Positions 1 to 7,317 of a DNA stretch of 17,014 nt are shown in pieces. Every line of letters starts with the position of its first letter. The first letter of the stretch is position 1. The notes below the pieces were generated by a model, which was not told where the DNA came from, made no database searches, and worked only from the letters and a program-made list of their open reading frames with translations. The stretch covers positions 1-17,014 of the forward strand of contig DJWL01000192.1 of the NCBI GenBank assembly GCA_002441545.1, read 5' to 3'. Origin of the DNA: Flavobacteriaceae bacterium UBA6231. Its GTDB lineage: Bacteria > Bacteroidota > Bacteroidia > Flavobacteriales > Flavobacteriaceae. The position numbers were made by a program, and so were the translations under genes.

Positions 1-30
1 TTTTAAAAAGAGTTTAACTATTAATAAAGC

Positions 31-3000
31 TTATTCTAAAAGAATTTCTTTTTTAATTTTTTGATTTAAATAAACGGAGACTTCCCCTCCATTTTCTTTA
101 TTTATAGTTTTTGCTTTCTTCCAATGTAATAACGCATTACCCTTTTCACCAAGTTTATACCAAATGTCTCCTTTATGCTCCCAAATAATAGCTTGTGCAT
201 CTCCACCATACCTTATTGCCCTATCATTTAAATTTTCTGCTTCTTTATACCTCCCTTGCTTATATAAAACCCAAGAATAAGTATCTAAATAGTTATAGTT
301 ATTAGATTCAATTTCGTTACATAGTTTTATCATTTGTTCGGCCTTATCTAATTTTTGAACACTTGTCGCTAAAGTTTTACTATAACTATTAAGTAACGAT
401 GGATTCTTCGGCATAATATTAAGCGCTTGATTATAAGCATCTTCAGATTTTTCAAAATCATTTACCTTAAAATAGATTTCACCTAATCCTTTATAAAAAA
501 GCAGAAGTAGTTCTGAATTACCCTTAGCATAATTGACTCCTTCATTGAAATACTTTATTGCTTCTTCATCATTCTTACTTATCTTATTTGAAAGAGAAAC
601 ATTAAGGTTTTTACTAATACCATTATTAATAGAGGTAAATAAATTTTCTTTTTTACTTTTTGCAGTTGCTAAATAGTAATACATAAGTGCGTCATTGGGA
701 TATAAAACAATACTGTTCTCTAAAAACTTTATAGCCTGATTACTTTGTCCTTCATCAATATAAGACAATGCCGCACTGTGCATTGCTTCAATGTTATCTT
801 CAACAATTCTATCTTTTAAAACCCCATTATCACTATAAATATCCCTAAACAATAAATTTCCGTTTTCGTCAAATGTAAAACTATAAAACTCATAATATTT
901 TTTCTTATAAGATCTGGTATAATTCCATTTTATATATTTTATAAATCCATTTTTTGAATATTTTATTTCCTCGACTACTCCATAATTTTTATTAATAAAA
1001 ATATTTTTATTGCTACCATCGTAAAACGCAATACTTATAAATCCTTCTTTATTATGGTTAATTACTTGTTTTAAAATTCCATTGTCAAAAAATGTTTCAT
1101 TATTAATTTTACCATTTTCGTAATAGTAAATTACCTTGCCATTAAATGTAGCTTTGCTATTATCATCTATTTTAGTTGCAAATCCCTCCATTTGTAATTG
1201 GTTATTCGAAGAATAATAATCTTTAACATGATAAAGACCATTAACCATATCAACTAAGGGTCTATAATAAGCAGCATGTTTTCTAGAGGTTACTTTCCAG
1301 TTAGCATCAAAAAAAGTGGTTTCGTCAATTCTTTTTTTCTCGGCAAGAGATTCGCTTAGAAGCTTTTTAGCATTAGGATAAGCTTTATTTAGTTCTAGTG
1401 TTTTTATTAAAAAGTTAATATGCAATTTTGAACCAAGCTCTTCAAATTTAGCCCTGTGGAAAAAATAATCAGCTTTCTTTGGGTTTGCCTTAATTGCCAT
1501 TTCAACAAAATCTTTACTTGCAATTTGATAGTAAGCATTTGAGTTTTTGTATTTTCTTAAAGAAGCTTCATAAAGTTGCTTATCACTAGGATTATCATTT
1601 GAAACTAAAAAATTCTCCTTAACCATATCACAGTTAGGATCAACCCAATTTGTATTATCAATTGAGAATCTAGATTCAGTTTTATCAATTTTACATTGAT
1701 AGTATTTAGACATGTTTAAATAATATTTTTCTTTATCAGCTGATATTTCTGATGCTGCTCTTCTAAAAAAGTTTTCTTTATTCTTTTTAAAATCTTTTAC
1801 TAAATCATTTTTAACCTTAGTTAGCATTTTTCGTTTATCATCTTCAAGTTTCTTAATATTAGCAGCCTTTTCTTTAGCAATTTGATTTGGCAAACTCATT
1901 TTAACTATTGCAGTTCCTATATCTGTACCTAATTGTTCCATAGAAGTACTGTTATATGAACTTTGTTGTGCATAAGAAGCATTAATCTCTTTTACTACTT
2001 GATTATACCGCTGCTGACTTAGTCTTTCTAGTTCCTCCAATTTATAGTTAAACTGTCGTATGATTTCATCAGGGTCATCTGATTTTTGCATTCGTGTTGC
2101 CGACTCTATTTTACTTTTATAATTGTTATAAGAAGCATTTTGTTGAAACATTAAATCCATTGAAGAAGTTAAATAATCACCAGCTTTTTTCACAGCATTA
2201 ATTTGAGCATCAATACTACTCTGTTGTTGTGCCCCTTCTCTAATTTTTCTACTTATTTCTGCATCTTTTTCTGCATCTGCTTTCCTTTTCTTTTCCTTAA
2301 ACTCATCTTCTTCTTTTTTTTCCTCTCTCTTCCTTTTTTGTTCTTCCTCTTTTGCTGCATTAATCTTTTCTAACTCAGCCTCCATTTTCTCGACCTCCCC
2401 TTCAGCTAATTTTTCTTTTTCTAACCTAGTTGATTCTTCTTTTTCTTTTAGCTTATTTAGTTTTTCTTCAGCAGATTCGGCTTCCCAAATTTTATTTTGC
2501 GCTTTGTCATCATTGTAACCTGTACTTAGAGCTTTTTTATATTCCTGAATTGCGCTTTTATAATCTTGTTTTTCATAATAATTAAGTCCAGATTCGATTA
2601 ATGCATCAAAATTTTCTTCTAATTTTTTATCTTCTCTTTTCCTTTTTATTTCCTCCAACCTATTCTTTGCCGTATTGTTATTATAATCTTCTTTTCTAAC
2701 TTCATTATATAATCTTTCCGCCTCATCATAATTTAAGTCAAAAAATTCGTTATTAGCTTGGTCCAACAAATCATCAACTTTATTGTTTTTAAGTAATATT
2801 TTGATAGCGTTTTCTAATTCTCTATTTACACTCCCTAATCCACCTCCTGTTATAGAAATGCTTAAAGCATTCCCTAACTTTTGCCCCCAATTATCACTAC
2901 AACTTTTAATTCCATGTGACTTTATAATTTCTCTTACTCTACTTTCATCTTCCCAATTAAATTTGTCATCAAAATAAGCGCTTGACAATCCTCCACTTAC

Positions 3001-3357
3001 ACTTCCATTAATGCTAATTTGTGTTGACTTTGTTTGTAATACTGAATTTATGCCATACTTAAAAGATGCTTTAATATTCAGATAGTCACCCTTTACATTA
3101 ACTGGAAAAACATATCCAGGTATGTCGCTCCCGGAATATCTTCTACCTTGGTAAGTGTATGAAGTGATTTTAATATTACCAATAACTACTGAAACATATG
3201 GGTTTCCTAAATAACAATCTGCTCTAAATTTTATAGTCCCAGATAATGAAGCTCCTTCTAAATTACCATTAAAAGTTTGTGTATGGATACCGCTTTGGCC
3301 AACTGACGTTAATGTAACCAAAATTGTTATGATTAAACAGCAAATTGATTTCTTCAT
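31..3357 (-). CDS. Exported TPR / coiled-coil / MORN-like protein, function unknown
   Basis: The 1108-residue product starts with a Sec-type signal peptide (basic MKK, hydrophobic stretch to about residue 19, likely cut near VGQ-SG). Residues 22-190 look beta-rich and match no family I recognise. Residues 195-290 hold two TPR-like helical pairs (for example NYYEKQDYKSAIQEYKKAL at 259-277). Residues 295-375 are a highly charged Glu/Lys coiled coil, followed by a helical region to about 560. Residues 725-850 contain MORN-like strands (YYYENGKINNETFFDNG and similar), and residues 855-1090 form three or four further TPRs. There is no lipobox and no evident type IX secretion C-terminal domain, so a periplasmic location is inferred. 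The gene lies 48 bases after the neighbouring MORN-like gene on the same strand, with no promoter seen between them, so co-transcription is likely. A scaffold or protein-binding role is inferred from the TPRs; no catalytic motif is visible. Confidence 0.85.
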   Translation of the reverse strand: MKKSICCLIITILVTLTSVGQSGIHTQTFNGNLEGASLSGTIKFRADCYLGNPYVSVVIGNIKITSYTYQGRRYSGSDIPGYVFPVNVKGDYLNIKASFKYGINSVLQTKSTQISINGSVSGGLSSAYFDDKFNWEDESRVREIIKSHGIKSCSDNWGQKLGNALSISITGGGLGSVNRELENAIKILLKNNKVDDLLDQANNEFFDLNYDEAERLYNEVRKEDYNNNTAKNRLEEIKRKREDKKLEENFDALIESGLNYYEKQDYKSAIQEYKKALSTGYNDDKAQNKIWEAESAEEKLNKLKEKEESTRLEKEKLAEGEVEKMEAELEKINAAKEEEQKRKREEKKEEDEFKEKKRKADAEKDAEISRKIREGAQQQSSIDAQINAVKKAGDYLTSSMDLMFQQNASYNNYKSKIESATRMQKSDDPDEIIRQFNYKLEELERLSQQRYNQVVKEINASYAQQSSYNSTSMEQLGTDIGTAIVKMSLPNQIAKEKAANIKKLEDDKRKMLTKVKNDLVKDFKKNKENFFRRAASEISADKEKYYLNMSKYYQCKIDKTESRFSIDNTNWVDPNCDMVKENFLVSNDNPSDKQLYEASLRKYKNSNAYYQIASKDFVEMAIKANPKKADYFFHRAKFEELGSKLHINFLIKTLELNKAYPNAKKLLSESLAEKKRIDETTFFDANWKVTSRKHAAYYRPLVDMVNGLYHVKDYYSSNNQLQMEGFATKIDDNSKATFNGKVIYYYENGKINNETFFDNGILKQVINHNKEGFISIAFYDGSNKNIFINKNYGVVEEIKYSKNGFIKYIKWNYTRSYKKKYYEFYSFTFDENGNLLFRDIYSDNGVLKDRIVEDNIEAMHSAALSYIDEGQSNQAIKFLENSIVLYPNDALMYYYLATAKSKKENLFTSINNGISKNLNVSLSNKISKNDEEAIKYFNEGVNYAKGNSELLLLFYKGLGEIYFKVNDFEKSEDAYNQALNIMPKNPSLLNSYSKTLATSVQKLDKAEQMIKLCNEIESNNYNYLDTYSWVLYKQGRYKEAENLNDRAIRYGGDAQAIIWEHKGDIWYKLGEKGNALLHWKKAKTINKENGGEVSVYLNQKIKKEILLE

Positions 3358-3405
3358 ACTTTATATTTTATGCTTTGCGTGATTCATAAATAAATTTGAA
3401 ATTAA

Positions 3406-4554
3406 CTATCCTCTGGGTCCTGAGAAACTTTTAGTCTCTGCATTTAACATTCTCATAAAATTTAATTGTTCAGGGGTATATTTCTCTTTCATTGCTTCTT
3501 TAGAAAATTTCAAATAAAGATTGATGTAATACTTAACATTATACCACGGAATATCTTCAGTTTTCTTACTTTTTAAAAAGACACAAATTTCATCCCCCAC
3601 CCTTTTAGTGAGTATCGCAAATTCATTTTTAGAATTGATTAGACTTTTAATTTCCTTTATTTCTTTAGCAGTAGTTGCACAATATGATTGATGCAATTCA
3701 CTTATAACAACAACATTATCTGCGTATTGGTTGTCATTACCTGATTGCTTTAATGATCCGTTATCACTCAAAGCGATTTGAGCATTATTTTTAGACTCTT
3801 CTCCTTCAAAAAAATATTTCTCTTCGATGTCTCCATTATATTTATAGTAAATACTTAATCCATGTTTCTTCCATCTACCTCTTTTTTCATTGTCTTTTAC
3901 AAAATATTTATAATTACATTTAGATAAAAGTTTAGCTTTTTTACTGTTTTTTACAATTTCATTTCCTGTACCGTAAGAATATCTAATTGCTGAAAAACCA
4001 TTATATTCATATTCATACATTATATCTCCTGAAGAAGAATAATAATAAATCCACTTCCCTTCCTCTTTACCATTTTTATATTGACCAAATATTGATAGTT
4101 GGTTTGGTCCATCATATTTTTTGTACTCACCATTTCGTAACCCAAATTCATAATTTATCGATTCACTTAAATAAGGTTCCCCTTTTCGATGGTAATAAAT
4201 CTCCGAAAGACCATGCTTTTCTCCATATACATAATTTGTTTTTTCCTTTAAATATTCAACCCTTGGTGAATCATAAGACTTGTCATAAATATAGACTGTT
4301 CCATGTTTTACCATTTCTCCTCCAAATTCTATCCAAGTAGATTTTATCCCGCTTTCATATTTTATACCATAAGTACTTCCGTTTTTAGCAGTCCACTTAT
4401 ACTTTTCTCCTTCTTTAAAATTATCAAAATCACTTAAATTAATCGAGGAGACATTTTCAAATGTTATTTCTTTCGATTGTGCTTTTAAAAAGCTATGTAA
4501 AAAAGTAAAACATGTAAATAGCAATACTTTTAAAAAACCATTTATATTTCTCAT
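3406..4554 (-). CDS. Exported protein with YwqK/MORN-like repeats, function unknown
   Basis: I choose the start at 4554 because MRNINGFLKVLLFTCFTF then gives a compact signal peptide ending in LKAQ, a common Bacteroidota cleavage context. In-frame ATGs at 4575 and 4590 would add 7 or 12 polar residues in front. The mature protein (382 residues including the signal) has repeated strands of the type NGxxxGxWxYYY, for example KHGLSEIYYHRKGE, NGEYKKYDGPNQ, NGKEEGKWIYYYSSSG and KKHGLSIYYKYNGD. These resemble the MORN-like repeats of YwqK-type 'toxin-antitoxin' proteins, a family label that does not establish a toxin-antitoxin role. The last 110 residues form a separate, mixed alpha/beta tail without a recognised motif. 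It precedes the TPR/MORN protein in transcription order; both are exported and both carry MORN-like strands, which suggests they act together in the cell envelope. This is inference. Confidence 0.75.
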   Translation of the reverse strand: MRNINGFLKVLLFTCFTFLHSFLKAQSKEITFENVSSINLSDFDNFKEGEKYKWTAKNGSTYGIKYESGIKSTWIEFGGEMVKHGTVYIYDKSYDSPRVEYLKEKTNYVYGEKHGLSEIYYHRKGEPYLSESINYEFGLRNGEYKKYDGPNQLSIFGQYKNGKEEGKWIYYYSSSGDIMYEYEYNGFSAIRYSYGTGNEIVKNSKKAKLLSKCNYKYFVKDNEKRGRWKKHGLSIYYKYNGDIEEKYFFEGEESKNNAQIALSDNGSLKQSGNDNQYADNVVVISELHQSYCATTAKEIKEIKSLINSKNEFAILTKRVGDEICVFLKSKKTEDIPWYNVKYYINLYLKFSKEAMKEKYTPEQLNFMRMLNAETKSFSGPRG

Positions 4555-4637
4555 AGGTTGATTGGTTTGATTCATATCAATATTTAACAATACATATACT
4601 TAGTATTGGAGCATTACATAAATATTAGGAAACATAA

Positions 4638-4658
4638 AGTAGCTTTGGGAAAGCTATT
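4638..4658. repeat. Inverted repeat, possible operator or hairpin
   Basis: TAGCTTT-GGG-AAAGCTA is a perfect 7-base inverted repeat at 4640-4656 with a 3-base centre. One G-T wobble and one A-T pair extend it to 4638-4658. It lies about 85-105 bases upstream of the chosen YwqK-like start, a plausible place for an operator or a leader hairpin. No T-run follows on either strand, so it is not a terminator. Function unknown. Confidence 0.45.
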
Positions 4659-4878
4659 ATTATAAGAAAGTTATAACACAATAATTGTACTATAAAATAA
4701 AGGGGTAATTAATAATCTCTGTTTAAGAATGTTAATAGTAAATTTTAAGTTAAAAAAAGTGCCTATCATTATATTGGTTGGTTTAAAAATAATCAGACAG
4801 ACACCTTATTTCAAAAAAATTCTCCTTAAGAATTAATTAATAGCTTATGTAAAAATGGAGCTAAAATGTTTTCCAAAC

Positions 4879-4909
4879 AATACTCAATTTGAGTATTTTT
4901 CTGTTTTTT
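4879..4909 (+). terminator. Terminator-like hairpin facing the plus strand
   Basis: AATACTCA-ATT-TGAGTATT forms an 8-base-pair stem with a 3-base loop (4879-4897). On the plus strand it runs directly into a T-rich tail (TTTTTCTGTTTTTT, to 4909). On the minus strand the bases after the stem are GTTTGG, so the minus-strand LuxR gene is poorly served by it. The stem is AT-rich, so termination strength is doubtful. It would suit a plus-strand transcript from the same gap. Confidence 0.4.
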
Positions 4910-4973
4910 AGTGAATTTTTCGTTAAAAAGGCTATTTAACAGGATATAAGTTGTAGTTAAATTCTAAATAAAA

Positions 4974-5747
4974 CTAAAACATCAAGAAATTGTTGGTTTT
5001 AATCATCCCAATGAGTTCTCCTGTAGATGATATATTGAGCTTTTTAAGAATATTTCTCCTATGTGTATCTACTGTGTTAGGGCTAATATTAAGCTTTTTG
5101 GCAATATCTTTACTATTATTATTTAAAACTAATAAGCGCACTATATCGCGTTCTCTATTACTAATTCCATCGTATAATAATTTTTGAGAAAAATTATTAA
5201 AATATTTTGTTTCATATTCATTATTCTCATTTAATAATTTAGCAGTTGCAGATACTTGCAATTGTATTTGAGGATCTAAAACTGTATAATGAGCCAATCC
5301 TATAATTGGTTTTTCATCTACATCAAACTCTAAAGGTGTTGTATTTTGCACAATGTTTACATAAATACCTTTAGCATTTTTTAATCGGTAATTCCATGTA
5401 TAACTCATGTGTCTTCTCTCCTCTGTAGTAATTTCATTTAATGTAAAAATCATGAGTTCATTTAAAGCCTGTAGCCAATGTTCAACATCATCCGGATGCA
5501 TTCTACTCCAAAAATAACGCATTCCTTTAGTTTTGATTAAATCTGAATTCAACCCTAAACATGAAAACATATTTTTACTTATATATTCAAATGAAAGATT
5601 TTGAGTGTTTGTAACACAAAAAAAGGTAGAACTATAAGGTAGGTAGGCATCTAACTCAATAATCTTATTGATATGTTCTTCTAACGAAGGCTTATCATAC
5701 GATTTAAAAATATCTTTGTAAACACTTTTTATATCCTTAACAATCAT
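4974..5747 (-). CDS. PAS-LuxR transcriptional regulator
   Basis: The 257-residue protein has a PAS-like sensor at about residues 38-155 (FEYISKNMFSCLGLN, then WSRMHPDDVEHWLQAL, then WNYRLKNAKG, a PAS_3-type pattern). A LuxR-type helix-turn-helix occupies about 194-255. The HTH core reads ISNRERDIVRLLVLNNNSKDIAKKLNISPNTVDTHRRNIL, quoted here as its landmarks SNRERDIVRLL, SKDIAKKLNIS and NTVDTHRRN. There is no receiver domain and no membrane segment, so it is a cytoplasmic one-component regulator; its ligand is unknown. The architecture is common in flavobacteria. The start ATG at 5747 is 53 bases after the tRNA-Val(GAC) 3' end, and no TAnnTTTG promoter is visible in that gap, so it may be transcribed by read-through from the tRNA. 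Targets cannot be told from sequence; the MORN/TPR genes downstream are candidates only by position. Confidence 0.88.
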   Translation of the reverse strand: MIVKDIKSVYKDIFKSYDKPSLEEHINKIIELDAYLPYSSTFFCVTNTQNLSFEYISKNMFSCLGLNSDLIKTKGMRYFWSRMHPDDVEHWLQALNELMIFTLNEITTEERRHMSYTWNYRLKNAKGIYVNIVQNTTPLEFDVDEKPIIGLAHYTVLDPQIQLQVSATAKLLNENNEYETKYFNNFSQKLLYDGISNRERDIVRLLVLNNNSKDIAKKLNISPNTVDTHRRNILKKLNISSTGELIGMIKTNNFLMF

Positions 5748-5800
5748 AGCAATTAATTAATCCGCTTGTAAGATATAAAAAAAAATAAAAATGAGTATTG

Positions 5801-5875
5801 TGGGTCATACTGGATTCGAACCAGTGACTTCCACGTTGTCGACGTGACACTCTGAACCAACTGAGTTAATGACCC
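5801..5875 (-). tRNA. tRNA-Val (anticodon GAC), with C33
   Basis: The full cloverleaf folds: acceptor GGGTCAT/ATGACCC (7 pairs), D stem ACTC/GAGT, anticodon stem TCACG/CGTGG (one T-G pair), T stem ACTGG/CCAGT with TTCGAAT loop, and discriminator A73. CCA is not encoded. The 7-base anticodon loop is TCGACAA, giving GAC at 34-36. A35, C36 and A73 are established valine identity elements. Position 33 is C, where nearly all elongator tRNAs have U. Shifting the loop to recover T33 breaks a stem pair (C against A), so the C33 reading is the best fold. Just upstream, AATCTTTG (5881-5888) is one base off the TAnnTTTG promoter element, which would start transcription almost at G1. Downstream there are long T-runs but no hairpin. 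Confidence 0.93.
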
Positions 5876-5923
5876 AAAAACAAAGATTAAATATAAAGCT
5901 TTTTTAAAAACTTAAATGTCTTC

Positions 5924-5960
5924 AAAAAAAAATCCTAAAGTAAGTATACCTTAGGATTTT
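5924..5960 (-). terminator. Intrinsic terminator of tRNA-Val(UAC)
   Basis: On the minus strand AAAATCCTAA (5960-5951) pairs with TTAGGATTTT (5938-5929), a perfect 10-base-pair stem around a 12-base loop. The T-run continues to 5924 and makes nine Ts in a row. The stem begins one base beyond the tRNA discriminator position, so it ends the UAC tRNA transcript and separates it from the GAC tRNA gene. Confidence 0.85.
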
Positions 5961-5961
5961 G

Positions 5962-6036
5962 TGGGCAATGAGGGATTCGAACCCCCGACCCTCTCGGTGT
6001 AAACGAGATGCTCTGAACCAACTGAGCTAATTGCCC
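5962..6036 (-). tRNA. tRNA-Val (anticodon UAC)
   Basis: The cloverleaf is regular: acceptor GGGCAAT/ATTGCCC, D stem GCTC/GAGC, anticodon stem TCTCG/CGAGA with loop TTTACAC (U33, anticodon TAC), T loop TTCGAAT and discriminator A73. CCA is not encoded. It shares the D-loop AGTTGGTTCA with the GAC valine tRNA next to it, which suggests an old duplication. It has its own promoter upstream and terminator downstream. Confidence 0.97.
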
Positions 6037-6050
6037 CTGTAATTGGATTG

Positions 6051-6080
6051 CAAATATAGTCTAGATTTTTAAATCGCAAA
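6051..6080 (-). promoter_or_regulatory. Bacteroidota-type promoter for tRNA-Val(UAC)
   Basis: On the minus strand TTTG (6080-6077) is followed after 18 bases by TATATTTG (6058-6051), a full match to TAnnTTTG. The -7 element ends 14 bases before the tRNA 5' end, so a leader of roughly 5-10 bases is expected. Confidence 0.75.
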
Positions 6081-6098
6081 AACTTTTTAAATAAAAAA

Positions 6099-7316
6099 TT
6101 AAATTATTTCTGCTACCACAAAAGTACTGCCTCCAACAAAAATAAAATCATTAGCCTTGGCGGCATTCAAAGCTACTTTATATGCCTCATTTACTGAACC
6201 ATAAGCTTCTCCGTTGATACCAGAATTAGCCATTATTTTTTTTAACTCTAAAGCATCTAATCCACGTGGAATATCTGGTTTACAAAAATAATACTTAGCA
6301 TTTTTAGGCAACAAATGAATGATTGCACCTATATCTTTATCATTAACAACTCCAAAAATTATATGTAGTAATTCAAATTCTTCATTCGAAATTTGATTCA
6401 TAACATAAGTTAAACCTTCTTTGTTATGCCCTGTGTCGCAAATTACCTTTGGATTTGAATGTAATTGTTGCCATCGTCCCATTAAACCTGTGTTTTTTAC
6501 AACATTTAAAAGCCCACTTTTTATGTGCTCTTTTAAAATTTTATAGCCCATAAATTGTAGTTCTTTTATGGTTTGTATGACCGTTGTGATATTTTTTGAT
6601 TGATAAATTCCTTTTAAATCACTTTTATAAATTTCAATTTCCTGCTTATCTGCAAAAACAATCTTTGAATTATTTTTTTTAGCTGTCTCTTTAAAAATAG
6701 ATTCTGTTTCCAATTGAGTTTCTCCTATTACTACTGGAATGCTTGGTTTAATGATGCCTGCCTTTTCAATTGCTATGGCTTCTAAAGTATTTCCTAAAAA
6801 CTGAGTGTGGTCCAACCCTATATTTGTAATTACTGATGTTATTGGAGTGATGATGTTAGTAGAATCTAATCGTCCTCCAAGCCCCACTTCAATAACAGCT
6901 ATATCAACTTTTTCTTTTGAAAAACAATCAAATGCCATACCTACAGTCATCTCGAAAAAAGACAAAGAATGATTTTCAAAAAACTGTTTATTCCTTTTAA
7001 TAAATCCCATCACAAACTGTTTACTAACAGTTTGTCCATTGATTTTTATTCGCTCCCTAAAATCTTTTAAATGAGGAGATGTATATAACCCTACCTTATA
7101 CCCCGATTCTTGTAAAATAGAAGCCAACATATGACTAGTTGACCCCTTTCCATTAGTTCCTGCAACATGAATTGTTTTGAAGGCTTTTTCAGGATGTCCT
7201 AAATTTTCAGATAACTTTAAAGTATTTGATAAATCTTTTTTAAAAGCAGAATTTCCCTGACGTTGATACATTGGGAGCTGAGAAAACATCCAATCTAAAG
7301 TATCTTGATAGGTCAT
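6099..7316 (-). CDS. folC: Bifunctional dihydrofolate / folylpolyglutamate synthase
   Basis: FolC uses ATP to join glutamate to dihydropteroate and to lengthen the glutamate tail of folates, in the cytoplasm. The 405-residue length is normal. Visible Mur-ligase-like motifs are the P-loop HVAGTNGKGSTS (50-61), SPHLKDFRERI (80-90), the ATPase segment EVGLGGRLDSTN (143-154), TNIGLDHTQFLG (164-175) with IEKAGIIK (183-190), and in the C-terminal domain GRWQ (280-283) and CDTGHN (293-298), where many bacteria have DGAHN. The gene starts one base after the tonB stop (TAA-A-ATG), so it is translationally coupled to the Ton genes and is the last gene of the run. No hairpin terminator follows; the tRNA promoter lies immediately beyond. 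Confidence 0.93.
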   Translation of the reverse strand: MTYQDTLDWMFSQLPMYQRQGNSAFKKDLSNTLKLSENLGHPEKAFKTIHVAGTNGKGSTSHMLASILQESGYKVGLYTSPHLKDFRERIKINGQTVSKQFVMGFIKRNKQFFENHSLSFFEMTVGMAFDCFSKEKVDIAVIEVGLGGRLDSTNIITPITSVITNIGLDHTQFLGNTLEAIAIEKAGIIKPSIPVVIGETQLETESIFKETAKKNNSKIVFADKQEIEIYKSDLKGIYQSKNITTVIQTIKELQFMGYKILKEHIKSGLLNVVKNTGLMGRWQQLHSNPKVICDTGHNKEGLTYVMNQISNEEFELLHIIFGVVNDKDIGAIIHLLPKNAKYYFCKPDIPRGLDALELKKIMANSGINGEAYGSVNEAYKVALNAAKANDFIFVGGSTFVVAEII

Positions 7317-7317
7317 T

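Larger units (their letters stand above)
4591..4973. other. 383-base intergenic gap with inverted repeats
   Basis: The stretch lies between the PAS-LuxR gene and the YwqK-like gene, both on the minus strand. It is very AT-rich. I find no exact TAnnTTTG promoter for the downstream minus-strand gene; the nearest 8-mers on that strand are TAACTTTC and TAGCTTTC. It contains two perfect inverted repeats (listed separately). It also contains a 35-codon plus-strand reading frame at 4729-4836, basic with a hydrophobic centre (VPIIILVGLKII), with no well-placed ribosome binding site. No protein gene can be called with confidence. Confidence 0.6.

Noticed and set aside
2783..2977. Small plus-strand open frame within the TPR/MORN gene
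   Set aside because: It lies antisense inside a well-supported gene, has low-complexity composition and no promoter. The other small opposite-strand frames in the window (such as 3987-4340, 4990-5187, 7271-7525, 10009-10296, 14653-15315, 15711-16049) were left out for the same reason.
3406..4590. Toxin-antitoxin system from the YwqK 'antitoxin' label
   Set aside because: The label comes from repeat similarity only. The protein is exported, no toxin-like partner is recognisable, and the neighbour is a large TPR protein.
5801..6036. tRNA genes as attachment site of an integrated element
   Set aside because: No integrase gene is present and I found no second copy of a tRNA 3' end to act as the other attachment site.
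6430..6450. Apparent loss of the FolC DGAHN motif
   Set aside because: The equivalent position reads CDTGHN, which keeps the Asp and His-Asn; all other motifs are intact, so the gene looks functional.
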